Notes under the pieces: model-generated | Databases searched by the model: none | What the model was told of the DNA's origin: nothing | What the model saw: the letters and a program-made list of their open reading frames with translations, nothing else | Origin: AC-37 sp036386455 | GTDB taxonomy: Bacteria; Actinomycetota; Thermoleophilia; Solirubrobacterales; Thermoleophilaceae | NCBI GenBank assembly: GCA_036386455.1 | Contig: DASVVS010000119.1 | Location: 55,025-119,024 of the forward strand | Direction of reading: 5' to 3' | Length of the DNA: 64,000 nucleotides | Translations under genes and position numbers: made by a program | In this document: piece after piece, positions 46,011 to 55,774 of the stretch | Numbering within the stretch: the first letter of the stretch is position 1 | How the letters are laid out: every line of letters begins with the position of its first letter

Positions 46011-49000
46011 ATGGCCCTCCAACCGTCACGCCTGCGCGCGATCTTCGTAGCTGCCGCAATCGCGGTCGGAGGCGCCTGCGTGCCGGCGTCCGCGAGCGCC
46101 GCCGAGCCCGCCCCGGCCTGCGCGCCCACCGGCGCCGAGACCGTCGCGACCGACAAGGCGCGCTACCCCACGGAGGACCTCGTGCGGGTCAGCGGCACCG
46201 GCTATGCCCCGGGCTGCGAGGTGATCGTCCGCATCGTGCGTCCCGACGGCAGCGTCGTGACCGGCGACGGCAGCGAGACCACCGGCAGCGACCTCGTGAC
46301 CACGCGCGCGGACGGCTCCCTCGACTACGCCTACCGCCTCGCGACGATCACCGGCACCTACCGGATCTACGTCGTCCACCCCGGTAGCGGCCACGTGCTC
46401 GCCAGCGCCGAGTTCGAGGACGCGGCGATCATGTCCAACCTGCGGATGGGCAGCGCGGCCGGCGCCGAGAACTACGTGTTCGCGGCCGGCGACGTCATCT
46501 ACGCGAGCGGCTCGGTGTCCAACAGCCGCAACTACCGCTTCACCGTCATCCGGTCCGACGGCACCTCGCGGATCGGCCCGTGCACGGCCACGACGTCGAG
46601 CACGTCGGGCGGCAGCGAGGCCGTCACCGACACCTACACGATCCTGCCTACGGATCCCGCGTCGAGCGCGACGCAGTACGTCTACCGCCTCCAGGAGTTC
46701 GCGAACAACGACTCGACCTGCACCGGCGCCACTCCGAGCACCGCGGACCTCCAGTTCACGGTCGCCCGCGCGACGTCGTACGCCGACAGCGCGCTTGCCA
46801 CGTCGCGCGGCTCGTTCGGTGTCGCGACGAGCGCGTACCTGAAGGTCGACGGAGTCACGCCGAGCCAGGCCGACTGGAGCGTCACCTGGATCCCGCCGTC
46901 GGGCGCGACGGCGTGCGCCAACACCCTCGGCACCGACCGGCCCGACGGCTCGGCCGCCGGTCGCCTCCCCGACACGGCCGGCAGCTCCCTGCAGTACGTG
47001 CCGGGCGCGAGCGGCTCCGCCTGGAACCTGATCGCGAACTTCGACGCCGGCGCCTCGTGCCCGGCCTTCGGCCCCTCCAACGACGGCCAGTGGCGCCTGC
47101 GCCTGCAGCGCGACGCGACCCACTTCGTCGAGCTGCCCGCGTTCACGGTGGCGACCACGCCGCCCCAGACGTCGATCGACTCCGGCCCCTCCGGCACGAC
47201 CACGAGCGACTCGCCCAGCTTCACGTTCTCCTCCGACAAGGCCGGGTCGAGCTTCCAGTGCAAGCTCGACGGCCCCGGCGCGGCCACCGGCAGCTACGGG
47301 CCGTGCACCTCCGCGGCGAGCTTCAACGGCCTCGCGCAGGGCTCCTACACCTTCAGCGTCTACGCGACCGACTCGGCGGGCAACGTCGACTCCACCCCGG
47401 CCACGCGCTCGTTCACGGTCGACTCGGTCGTCCCGGGCGTGACGCTCACCGTGCCCGCCGACGGCGCCTCCACGCGCGACGCCACTCCCGCCCTCGCGGG
47501 TGCCGCCGGCGACTCCCCCGGCGACTCCGCCACCGTCACGGTCGACGTCTACGCCGGCTCGGGCGTCTCCGGCTCGCCGGTCCGCAGCTTCCCCGTCACG
47601 CGCTCGGCCGCGACCTGGAGCGTGGGCGACGCGGACTGGGACGTGGCCGTGCCGCTGCGCGCCCCCCTCGCCGACGGCGTCTACACCGCGCGCGCCTCCC
47701 AGGCCGACGGCGGCGGAGCCGGGCAGAGCCCCTCCCACACCTTCCGCGTGGACACGACGGCGCCCACCACAGGCGACGACGTGCCGGCCACCACGCAGAC
47801 GAACGACATCACGGTCACGCTGACCGCGCTCGACTCGGGCTCCGGCGTCGCGGCGACGTACTACACGACCGACGACTCCAACCCGGCCGACACCGCGAAC
47901 CCCTCGCGGAAGACCTACTCCGCCGCGGCCAAGCCGGTCCTCCGCGACGGCGAGCAGATCCGCTACTACTCGGTCGACTCCGCCGGCAACGCGGAGGCGG
48001 TCCGCACCTCGGGCATCGCCAAGGTCGACCGCGGCAGCACGCTCGTCGCGGCCGAGGGCGACCAGGAGCCCAACGCCGGCAGCTCGCTGACCGGCCCCTC
48101 GAGCGGCGACTGGCTCGGCTACTGGAACTCCGGCCGGGTCAACTCGATGGTCGACCCGAACGCGCTGGACGACTACTTCATCGGCGGCACCAAGGAGCAG
48201 TCGCCGCTGTTCTGGGCCTTCCAGCACCAGGCCGGCGGCGTGACCCCCGCCAAGTCGAACATCCAGGCGGCCTGGACCTCGATCGAGTCCACGCGCAACA
48301 CGACCTTCCTCTACATGGCCTTCAAGCGCGAGGGCACCACGGGCAACACCTTCCTGACCTTCGAGCTCAACCAGAGCACCGGCTCGTACATGAACTCGAC
48401 CGGCACGACGATCCCGTGCCGCACGAACGGCGACGTCCTCGTCAGCTTCGAGACCGGCAACCCGCCGAAGGTCACCGTCTACAAGTGGGTCAGCACCGCG
48501 CCGGGCCCGCCGTCGTGCCCCGAGGGCGCGATCGGCACCTTCGTCACGAGCGGGCCGCTCAGCCCGTCGCAGTTCCAGGGCCGGATGAACACGGCGCCGA
48601 TCGAGAACCACCTCGACACCGGCCGGCTTGGCACGAGCTTCCCGACGAACTCCTTCGGCGAGGCCGGGATCGACCTGCCGGCCGTGCTGCAGCAGATGAA
48701 CGGCACGCCGTGCGCGGGCTTCTCGCGGGTGCACGTGCACAGCCGCTCCTCCGAGCAGATCAGCTCGCAGCTGCAGGACAACGTCGGGCCGTTCGGGCTC
48801 AAGGTGCAGAGCTGCGCCGTGACCGGGACGAAGTTCGAGGACCGCGACGCCGACGGCGCGCGCGACGCCTCCGACCCGGGGATCGCCGGCTTCCGCGTGT
48901 ACGTGGACCTGGACGGCGACGGCACGCTCGACGCGAACGAGCCCTCCGACGTGAGCGACGCGACCGGCGCCTACGAGATCGTCGGCGTCCCCGCCGGTTC

Positions 49001-52000
49001 CTACGACGTGCGCGAGGCGCTGACGCAGGAGCAGATCGACGCGGGCTGGACCTGCTCGAAGCCCGCCGACGGCTGCCACAAGGCGATCGAGATGACGACG
49101 GGCGGCAACACGACCGGTGCGGAGTTCGGCAACTGGGCGCCGGCCACCGTCAGCGGCACCACCTGGGACGACCTCAACCGCAACGGCTTCCGCGACGGGA
49201 TCGAGCCGCCGCTCGCGGGCGTGACCGTGTTCGTGGACTACGACGGCGACGGCGTGCGCGACCCGGACGAGCCGTTCGCGGTCAGCGCCGGTGACGGCAG
49301 CTACATGATCACGGGCGTGAAGCCCGGCGACCGAGTGGTGCGCCAGGTCACGCCGTCCGGCTACGTCTGCACCGCGCCCGCCGGCTGCGCCACCGCGCCG
49401 ATCGCGATCTTCTCGCGCGACACGATCACCGAGCGCGACTTCGGCAGCGCCGCGTCGGGCCGCGTGAGCGGAGTGAAGTTCGAGGACCTCGACGCGGACG
49501 GGCTGCGCGACGGCGGCGAGCCCGGCCTCTCCGGCTGGACCGTGTACGTGGACTACAACGGCAACGGGTCGCGCGACGGCGGCGAGCCGTCGGACGACAC
49601 CGACGCGACCGGCGCCTACTCGATCGACGACGTGCGCGCCGGCACCTACCGCGTGCGCGAGCTGGCGCAGGCCGGCTGGACCTGCTCGCTGCCCTCCTCG
49701 CCGTGCTGGTACACCGTCGCGTTCAGCGCCGGGACCGACGCGACCGGGCGCGACTTCGGCGCATGGCGCCCCGGCAGCGTGAGCGGCACCGTCTACGGCG
49801 ACGTGAACGAGGATGGGCTGCGCGGCGGCGGCGAGAGCGGCCTGTCCGCCTGGACCGTGTACCTCGACTACGACGGCAACGGCGTCCTCGACGCGGGCGA
49901 GCCGAGCGCGGTGACCGCCGCCGGCGGCACCTACTCGATCGCGGGCGTCAAGCCCGGTACCTACTCGCTGCGCCAGGTCGCCAAGGGCGGATGGCGCTGC
50001 ACGGCGCCGCTCGGCTGCGCGTACCCGGCGGTGGCGATCGCCTCGGGCGCGAGCGTGACGGGCCGCGACTTCGGCGAGGCCCAGAGCACCACGGTCTCCG
50101 GCACTAAGTACGCCGACCACGACCGCGACGGCACGCGCGACGCCGGCGAGCCCGGCCTCGCCGGCTGGACCGTGTACGTGGACTACGACGGCGACAGCGT
50201 GCTTGGCCCGCTCGAGCCCTCCGCGGTGACCGACGCCAACGGCGACTACACGATCGCGCGGATCACCCCCAACACCTCGGCCAACCCGTACGCGGTGCGC
50301 GAGATCGCGCAGGCGGGCTGGACCTGCTCGGCTCCGGCCGGCTGCGCCTGGACCGGGCTCGTGATCGCCGGGGGCACCAGCGTGACCGGCCGCGACTTCG
50401 GCGCCTACCGCGCCCAGTCGGTCAGCGGCCACACCTACGAGGACCGCGACGCCGACGGCACCCAGGACGCGGGCGATCCCGCGCTCGGCGGCATGACGCT
50501 CTGGGTCGAGACCGTCGCCGACAACGGCACGATCGACCCGGGCGAGCCGACGGCGGTCAGTGACGCGCGCGGCGACTACATGATCCCGGACGTCCCGGCC
50601 GGCACGTTCCGCGTGCGCCAGGCGCCGCGGGCCGGCTGGACCTGCTCGGTCGCGGGCGGCTGCTTCCGCACCTTCACGCTCGCGCCCGGCGGCACCGCCC
50701 CGGGCAACGACTTCGGCAGCTACCGCCCCGCGACGGTCAGCGGCACAGCGTTCGACGACGCCGACCGTGACGGCAGCCGCGGCGTGGACGAGCTCGTCGC
50801 GGCGGGCGTGACCGTGGTCGTGGAGACCGTCAGCGAGAACGGCCTCGCCGATCCGGGCGAGCCGACCGCCGTGACCGGCGCCGACGGCACCTACTCGATC
50901 GGCGGCCTCGCTCCGCGCACGTCGCCGTACCGCGTCGTCGGCCTCCCGCCGGCGGGCCACACCTGCACCTCTCCCGAGGACTGCGACCACCACGTGACGC
51001 TGCTCTCGGGCGACTCGGCCGAGGATCGCGACTTCGGGGTGGTGGCCGAGTCGCGCGTCTCCGGCACGCAGTTCGAGGACCGCGACGCCGACGGCGTGCG
51101 CGACGGCGGCGAGCCCGGCCTGCCCGGTTGGACCGTCTGGGTGGACTACGACAACGACGGCGTGCGCGACTCCGGCGAGCCCTCCGACGTGACCGACGCG
51201 AGCGGCGACTACGCGATCGACCAGGTCCGCCTGGGCGGCTTCCGCGTGCGCCAGGAGCCGACCGCCGGCTGGACCTGCTCCTCTCCCGCCTCGTGCTCGT
51301 GGCGCGTGGACTTCGTCGCCGGCGGCGACGTGGACGGCCGCGACTTCGGCGCCTGGGAGCCGGGCAGCGTCTCCGGCCGCGTGTTCGACGACCTCGACCG
51401 CGGCGGCGACGAGGACGGCGGCGAGCCGGGCCTCTCCCCGTGGATCGCATTCGTGGACTACGACGGCGACGAGGTGCGCGACGGCGACGAGCCGCACGCG
51501 GCCACCGCGGGCGACGGCACCTACACGATCCCGGGCGTGCGGCCCGGTCAGTGGCCGGTGCGCGAGGAGCTCCAGGGCCTGTACGCGTGCACCACGCCGC
51601 TGCCGTGCGAGAACGACGTGACGGTCACCTCGGGCGACGACACCCCGGGCGCCGACTTCGGCAACGCGGTGCCGGGCGTGACGATCGAGGGCAGCGTGTT
51701 CCACGACCGCGACGCCGACGGCGCGGCGCGCCCGCTCGACGCGCTCACGGGTGAGCCGCTCGAGCCCGGCCTCGGCGGTCGCCAGGTGTGGCTCGAGACC
51801 GTCGACGCCAACGGCGCGCTCGATCCCGGCGAGCCCAGCACCGTCTCGAACGACTCCGGCGACTACGGCTTCCGCAACCTGAACCCGGGCAGCTACGCCG
51901 TGCGCCACGAGTCCGCCGCCGGCTGGAACTGCTCCTACCCCGCGTCGTGTGGCTGGAGCCTCGCGGCCGCGGCCGGCGAGACCGTCGTGGGCCAGGACTT

Positions 52001-55000
52001 CGGCGAGTGGACCTCGCCCAGCATCTCCGGCCGCCTCTACGAGGACCTGAACGCCGACGGCGGGGCGGATGCCGGCGAGCCGGCCATCGCCGGCCGCACG
52101 GTCAAGCTCGATCCGGGCACGCCGGGCGACGCGAGCGACGACGCGTCCACCACGAGCGCCGCGGACGGCACCTACGGCTTCGGAGGCCTGACCCCGTCCG
52201 TCGCGTACCGCGTGTACGACGGCGGTCCCGCGGGCTGGACCTGCAGCCAGCCGGGCGCCGCGTGCGAGTACGCCGTCACGCTCGGTTCCGGCGACGCGAG
52301 CGAGGACAACGACTTCGGCCTGTGGCGCGCCGTGACGATCGCCGGCACCAAGTACGAGGACCGCAACGCCGACGGCGACCGCGACGCGGGCGAGCCCGCG
52401 CTCGGCGGCCGGGCGATCAAGCTCGACCCGGCGACTCCGGGCGATGCGAGCGACGACCTCACGGCCACCACCGCGGGCGACGGCTCCTACACCTTTGGCG
52501 GCCTGCGGCCCGGCGTGACCTACCGCGTGTACGAGGATCCGGCCGCCGGCTGGACCTGCTCCGAGCCCGGCTCGCCGTGCGAGTACAGCGTGCCGACCGC
52601 CAGCGGCGACGGCGTGATCGGCGGCAACGACTTCGGTTCCTGGCGAACCGGCTCGATCTCCGGCACGACCTACGAGGACTCAGACGCCGACGGCAGCCGC
52701 GACGCCGGCGAGCCCGCCAACGCCGGGCGCACGATCTACATCGACGCCGACGGCTCGGACTCGCTGACCGCAGGCGACCCGACGACCACCTCGGCGGGCG
52801 ACGGCAGCTACAGCTTCAGCGGCCTCGAGCCCGGCAGCTACAGCGTGCGCGAGGAGCTGCCTAGCTCGAGCTGGACCTGCTCGGCCCCCGCGGGCTGCGA
52901 GCACGCCGTCACGCTCGGCTCGGGCGACTCCGCGACGGGCCGCGACTTCGGCTCCTGGCGCCCGGCCACGATCGGCGGCACCAAGTACGAGGACACCGAC
53001 GGCGACGGCGAGCGCGACGGCGGCGAGCCGCCGATCCCGGGCAAGACGATCGTGCTCGACCCGTGCACCCCGGATGACACCTCAGACGACGTCACGACGA
53101 CCACCGGCGCCGACGGCAGCTACTCCTTCGCCGGCCTCAAGCCCGGCCTGACCTACTGCGTGCGCGACGAGGGCGAGCCCGGCTGGACCTGCACAGACCC
53201 CGGCGCCGGCTGCTCGCACACGCTCACCCCGGGCTCGGGCGACACTCCCGGCGGGCGCGACTTCGGCGCCTACCGCCCGGCCAGCGTCTCCGGCACGACC
53301 TACGAGGATCGCGACGCCGACGGCACCCGCGACGCCGGCGAGCCCGCCAACGCTGGGCGCACGATCTACATCGACGCCGACGGCTCGAACAGCCGCACCT
53401 CGGGCGACCCGACGACCACCTCGGCGGGCGACGGCAGCTACTCCTTCGGCGGCCTCGCGCCCGGCGCCTACACGATCCGCGAGGAGCTCCCCGACTCGAG
53501 CTGGAAGTGCTCGGCGCCGGCCGGCGACTGCGAGCACGCCGTCACGCTCGGCTCCGGCGACTCCGCGACGGGCCGTGACTTCGGCTCCTGGCAGTCGCTC
53601 ACGATCGCCGGCACCAAGTACGAGGACCGCAACGCCGACGGCGACCGCGACGCGGGGGAGCCCGCGCTCGGCGGCCGGGCGATCAAGCTCGACCCGGCGA
53701 CTCCGAGCGATGCGAGCGACGATCTCACGGCCACCACCGCGGGCGACGGCTCGTACAGCTTCAGCGGCCTCACCCCCGGCGTGACCTACCGCGTGCGCGA
53801 CGACGGCGAGAGCGGCTGGACCTGCTCCGAGCCCGGCTCGCCGTGCGAGTACGGCGTGCCGACCGCCAGCGGCGACGGGCTGATCGGCGGCCGCGACTTC
53901 GGCTCCTGGCGCCCGGCCACGATCAGCGGCACCAAGTACGAGGACACCGACGGCGATGGCGAGCGCGACGGCGGCGAGCCGCCGATCCCGGGCAAGACGA
54001 TCGTGCTCGACCCCTGCACGCCGGATGATCCGAGCGACGACGTCACGACGACGACCGGCGCCGACGGCTCCTACAGCTTCAGCGGCCTCAAGCCCGGCGT
54101 CGCCTACTGCGTGCGCGACGAGGGCGAGCCCGGCTGGACCTGCACCGACCCCGGCGCCGGCTGCTCGCACACGCTCACCCCCGGCTCGGGCGACACGCCC
54201 GGCGGGCGCGACTTCGGCGCCTACCGCCAGCCCGTGCTCGAGGTCCGCCAGGTGCTCGAGCCGGTCACCGACGGCGGCCGCTTCGACCTGAGCATCGACG
54301 GCTCCGTGCGGAAGACCGCCGCCGGGCACGGTGGCTCCACGGGACGTACAGACGTCGCGCCGGGCCCGCACGCGGTGGCCCACGCCGCCGCAGCGCCCAC
54401 GAGCGCCGCCGACTACGACTCGACGCTCGAGTGCCGCGCCGAGGGCGGCAGCGGCGCGCCGGTCCCCTCGACCGGCGGCAGCATGACTCTCGTATCGGGC
54501 GACGACGTGCTCTGCGTGTTCACCAGCGTCCGCCACGCGGTCACCCCGCCCGTGGACCCGCCGGTCGATCCCCCGGTGGACCCGCCCGTGGACCCGCCGG
54601 CCGACCCGCCGAAGCCTCCCGCCGACCCGCCCAAGCCCCCCGCCGACCCGCCGGTCGACGAGTGCGGCGCCGAGGGCGCCCAGCCCGCCGGAAGCACGGC
54701 CGAGGGCTGCGACGAGGAGCCCGACCCGCCGGCCGACGAGGCCTGCCTCAAGCGCCCGATCGTCACCTGGGTGCGCGGCAGCGGCGTCAGGCACGTCGTC
54801 TTCTACCTCGACGGCAAGCGCCGCCTCACGGTCACCCGCCCCGACCGCAACGGCCACTTCTCGATGCGCACCGAGCGCAAGACGCTCTCGCCGGGCAAGC
54901 ACGAGGTGCGGGCACGCGTGTACTTCAAGAGCGCGAAGCGCGCGCCCAGGACGCTGCGCTTCGTGATCGAGCCCTGCCTCAAGAACGCCATCTCCAGGAG

Positions 55001-55280
55001 GATCGAGACGACGGCGAGCGCCGCCGAGCTCGACGCCTGCGCCGCGCGCAAGTTCCGCGCGTTCGTCCGCGGCGACACGATCCGGCGCGTGATCTTCTTC
55101 GTGGACGGCCGCAAGGTGAAGTCCACCCGCGTAGCCGACTGGCGCGGCCGCTACTGGGTGGACGTGAAGCCGGACGCGCTCGGCGCCGGCTCGCACGAGC
55201 TGTCCGCCCGGATGTACTTCATCAGCGGCACCAAGCAGCGTTCGCGCGTGCTGAAGCTCGACTTCCGCCGCTGCGGCTAG
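46011..55280 (+). CDS. Giant exported surface protein with 17 SdrD-B-like repeats
   Basis: ATG 46011 gives a 3089-residue protein with a signal peptide (MALQPSRLRAIFVAAAIAVG, cleaved after ASASA). Residues about 35-700 contain Ig-like and chitobiase-C-terminal-like modules, and about 700-936 a further beta domain. Residues 937-2740 are 17 tandem repeats of about 106 residues that resemble Cna-B/SdrD-B domains: each has a calcium-loop-like DRDADGxRDxGEP, a YVDYDGDG strand and a GWTCSxPxxC pair before DFGxW. A Pro-rich PPVDPPVD linker follows (about 2845-2880), then two related Cys-containing modules (FYLDGKRRLT, FFVDGRKVKS). No LPXTG, membrane helix or enzyme motif is present, so it must attach another way. 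Probable adhesin, stalk or coat protein. Confidence 0.88.
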   Translation: MALQPSRLRAIFVAAAIAVGGACVPASASAAEPAPACAPTGAETVATDKARYPTEDLVRVSGTGYAPGCEVIVRIVRPDGSVVTGDGSETTGSDLVTTRADGSLDYAYRLATITGTYRIYVVHPGSGHVLASAEFEDAAIMSNLRMGSAAGAENYVFAAGDVIYASGSVSNSRNYRFTVIRSDGTSRIGPCTATTSSTSGGSEAVTDTYTILPTDPASSATQYVYRLQEFANNDSTCTGATPSTADLQFTVARATSYADSALATSRGSFGVATSAYLKVDGVTPSQADWSVTWIPPSGATACANTLGTDRPDGSAAGRLPDTAGSSLQYVPGASGSAWNLIANFDAGASCPAFGPSNDGQWRLRLQRDATHFVELPAFTVATTPPQTSIDSGPSGTTTSDSPSFTFSSDKAGSSFQCKLDGPGAATGSYGPCTSAASFNGLAQGSYTFSVYATDSAGNVDSTPATRSFTVDSVVPGVTLTVPADGASTRDATPALAGAAGDSPGDSATVTVDVYAGSGVSGSPVRSFPVTRSAATWSVGDADWDVAVPLRAPLADGVYTARASQADGGGAGQSPSHTFRVDTTAPTTGDDVPATTQTNDITVTLTALDSGSGVAATYYTTDDSNPADTANPSRKTYSAAAKPVLRDGEQIRYYSVDSAGNAEAVRTSGIAKVDRGSTLVAAEGDQEPNAGSSLTGPSSGDWLGYWNSGRVNSMVDPNALDDYFIGGTKEQSPLFWAFQHQAGGVTPAKSNIQAAWTSIESTRNTTFLYMAFKREGTTGNTFLTFELNQSTGSYMNSTGTTIPCRTNGDVLVSFETGNPPKVTVYKWVSTAPGPPSCPEGAIGTFVTSGPLSPSQFQGRMNTAPIENHLDTGRLGTSFPTNSFGEAGIDLPAVLQQMNGTPCAGFSRVHVHSRSSEQISSQLQDNVGPFGLKVQSCAVTGTKFEDRDADGARDASDPGIAGFRVYVDLDGDGTLDANEPSDVSDATGAYEIVGVPAGSYDVREALTQEQIDAGWTCSKPADGCHKAIEMTTGGNTTGAEFGNWAPATVSGTTWDDLNRNGFRDGIEPPLAGVTVFVDYDGDGVRDPDEPFAVSAGDGSYMITGVKPGDRVVRQVTPSGYVCTAPAGCATAPIAIFSRDTITERDFGSAASGRVSGVKFEDLDADGLRDGGEPGLSGWTVYVDYNGNGSRDGGEPSDDTDATGAYSIDDVRAGTYRVRELAQAGWTCSLPSSPCWYTVAFSAGTDATGRDFGAWRPGSVSGTVYGDVNEDGLRGGGESGLSAWTVYLDYDGNGVLDAGEPSAVTAAGGTYSIAGVKPGTYSLRQVAKGGWRCTAPLGCAYPAVAIASGASVTGRDFGEAQSTTVSGTKYADHDRDGTRDAGEPGLAGWTVYVDYDGDSVLGPLEPSAVTDANGDYTIARITPNTSANPYAVREIAQAGWTCSAPAGCAWTGLVIAGGTSVTGRDFGAYRAQSVSGHTYEDRDADGTQDAGDPALGGMTLWVETVADNGTIDPGEPTAVSDARGDYMIPDVPAGTFRVRQAPRAGWTCSVAGGCFRTFTLAPGGTAPGNDFGSYRPATVSGTAFDDADRDGSRGVDELVAAGVTVVVETVSENGLADPGEPTAVTGADGTYSIGGLAPRTSPYRVVGLPPAGHTCTSPEDCDHHVTLLSGDSAEDRDFGVVAESRVSGTQFEDRDADGVRDGGEPGLPGWTVWVDYDNDGVRDSGEPSDVTDASGDYAIDQVRLGGFRVRQEPTAGWTCSSPASCSWRVDFVAGGDVDGRDFGAWEPGSVSGRVFDDLDRGGDEDGGEPGLSPWIAFVDYDGDEVRDGDEPHAATAGDGTYTIPGVRPGQWPVREELQGLYACTTPLPCENDVTVTSGDDTPGADFGNAVPGVTIEGSVFHDRDADGAARPLDALTGEPLEPGLGGRQVWLETVDANGALDPGEPSTVSNDSGDYGFRNLNPGSYAVRHESAAGWNCSYPASCGWSLAAAAGETVVGQDFGEWTSPSISGRLYEDLNADGGADAGEPAIAGRTVKLDPGTPGDASDDASTTSAADGTYGFGGLTPSVAYRVYDGGPAGWTCSQPGAACEYAVTLGSGDASEDNDFGLWRAVTIAGTKYEDRNADGDRDAGEPALGGRAIKLDPATPGDASDDLTATTAGDGSYTFGGLRPGVTYRVYEDPAAGWTCSEPGSPCEYSVPTASGDGVIGGNDFGSWRTGSISGTTYEDSDADGSRDAGEPANAGRTIYIDADGSDSLTAGDPTTTSAGDGSYSFSGLEPGSYSVREELPSSSWTCSAPAGCEHAVTLGSGDSATGRDFGSWRPATIGGTKYEDTDGDGERDGGEPPIPGKTIVLDPCTPDDTSDDVTTTTGADGSYSFAGLKPGLTYCVRDEGEPGWTCTDPGAGCSHTLTPGSGDTPGGRDFGAYRPASVSGTTYEDRDADGTRDAGEPANAGRTIYIDADGSNSRTSGDPTTTSAGDGSYSFGGLAPGAYTIREELPDSSWKCSAPAGDCEHAVTLGSGDSATGRDFGSWQSLTIAGTKYEDRNADGDRDAGEPALGGRAIKLDPATPSDASDDLTATTAGDGSYSFSGLTPGVTYRVRDDGESGWTCSEPGSPCEYGVPTASGDGLIGGRDFGSWRPATISGTKYEDTDGDGERDGGEPPIPGKTIVLDPCTPDDPSDDVTTTTGADGSYSFSGLKPGVAYCVRDEGEPGWTCTDPGAGCSHTLTPGSGDTPGGRDFGAYRQPVLEVRQVLEPVTDGGRFDLSIDGSVRKTAAGHGGSTGRTDVAPGPHAVAHAAAAPTSAADYDSTLECRAEGGSGAPVPSTGGSMTLVSGDDVLCVFTSVRHAVTPPVDPPVDPPVDPPVDPPADPPKPPADPPKPPADPPVDECGAEGAQPAGSTAEGCDEEPDPPADEACLKRPIVTWVRGSGVRHVVFYLDGKRRLTVTRPDRNGHFSMRTERKTLSPGKHEVRARVYFKSAKRAPRTLRFVIEPCLKNAISRRIETTASAAELDACAARKFRAFVRGDTIRRVIFFVDGRKVKSTRVADWRGRYWVDVKPDALGAGSHELSARMYFISGTKQRSRVLKLDFRRCG
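48819..54230 (+). repeat. 17 tandem SdrD-B-like coding repeats of about 318 bp
   Basis: Seventeen in-frame units each begin with a V/I-x-G-x-x-[FYW]-x-D motif. Units 12 and 16, 13 and 15, and 14 and 17 are near-identical pairs (order A B C B A C), pointing to recent segmental duplication, while earlier units are more diverged. Unit 10 has an insertion of about nine residues after DADG. Confidence 0.85.
54546..54657 (+). repeat. PPVDPP/KPPADPP low-complexity linker repeat
   Basis: Short in-frame repeats encode four PPVD units followed by PPAD/PPKP units, a stiff Pro-rich spacer between the domain array and the C-terminal modules. Repeats this short could vary in copy number by slippage. Confidence 0.75.
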
Positions 55281-55313
55281 GGCAGGAGTTTCCCCGCCCT
55301 GGGGGAAGATCCA

Positions 55314-55748
55314 ATGCGGATGACCATCCGGATCGTGCTCGTCTCCGCCCTGCTGCTGCTCGTCTTCGTGGCGACGTCGGCCGCCCTCGCCCAGGAGCCG
55401 AGCCCACCGGCGCAGCAGCCCCCGGCGACCGCGCCCGACGGGACGACCCCCGACGAGCTCCCGCCCGACGAGGACGACGAGGAGCTCGGGGAGGAGATCC
55501 CCGGCGACGGCGACGACGAGGAGGGAGACGACAAGGGCTCCGATCCACCGGCCGACCCCGGGAGCGGCACGGGCGGCTCCGGCGGCGACTCGCCCCAGCA
55601 GCCGGACCCGGCGCCGCAGGCGGAGGCTCGCCAGGACCGGCTCCCGCGTACGGGTGGCGACCCGATCCCGCTCCTGGTCGGCGGCATGGGGACGCTGGGA
55701 CTGGGCCTGCTGCTGTGGTCGGCGCTGCCGCCGCCCCGCCGTCCCTGA
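55314..55748 (+). CDS. Small acidic LPXTG-type sortase substrate
   Basis: The 144-residue protein starts at ATG 55314 behind a GGGGGAAG ribosome site. It has a signal peptide (about 1-25, ending ALAQ), a Pro/Asp/Glu-rich acidic middle (DDEELGEEIPGDGDDEEGD), then the sorting signal: LPRTGG, a hydrophobic helix (IPLLVGGMGTLGLGLLLWSAL) and a basic end (PPPRRP). Sortase would link it to the cell wall or another surface protein. It is only 33 bases after the giant repeat protein, which lacks its own anchor, so it may serve as its wall-bound partner. No sortase gene is in the window. Confidence 0.85.
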   Translation: MRMTIRIVLVSALLLLVFVATSAALAQEPSPPAQQPPATAPDGTTPDELPPDEDDEELGEEIPGDGDDEEGDDKGSDPPADPGSGTGGSGGDSPQQPDPAPQAEARQDRLPRTGGDPIPLLVGGMGTLGLGLLLWSALPPPRRP

Positions 55749-55774
55749 CCAGCGTCAGCCGGCGGGGCCCTCGT

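Noticed and set aside
46026..51908. An open reading frame of about 1960 codons on the minus strand opposite the giant repeat protein, and one of about 1650 codons opposite the CHAD/ppk1/GGDEF region (3810-8780)
   Set aside because: High GC content removes stop codons from the opposite strand, and the translations are Arg/Ala/His/Val-rich with no domain. The plus-strand genes have clear domains.
48819..54230. Regularly spaced repeats as a possible CRISPR array
   Set aside because: The repeats are about 318 bases, lie in frame in a protein gene and have no short direct-repeat/spacer structure or cas genes.
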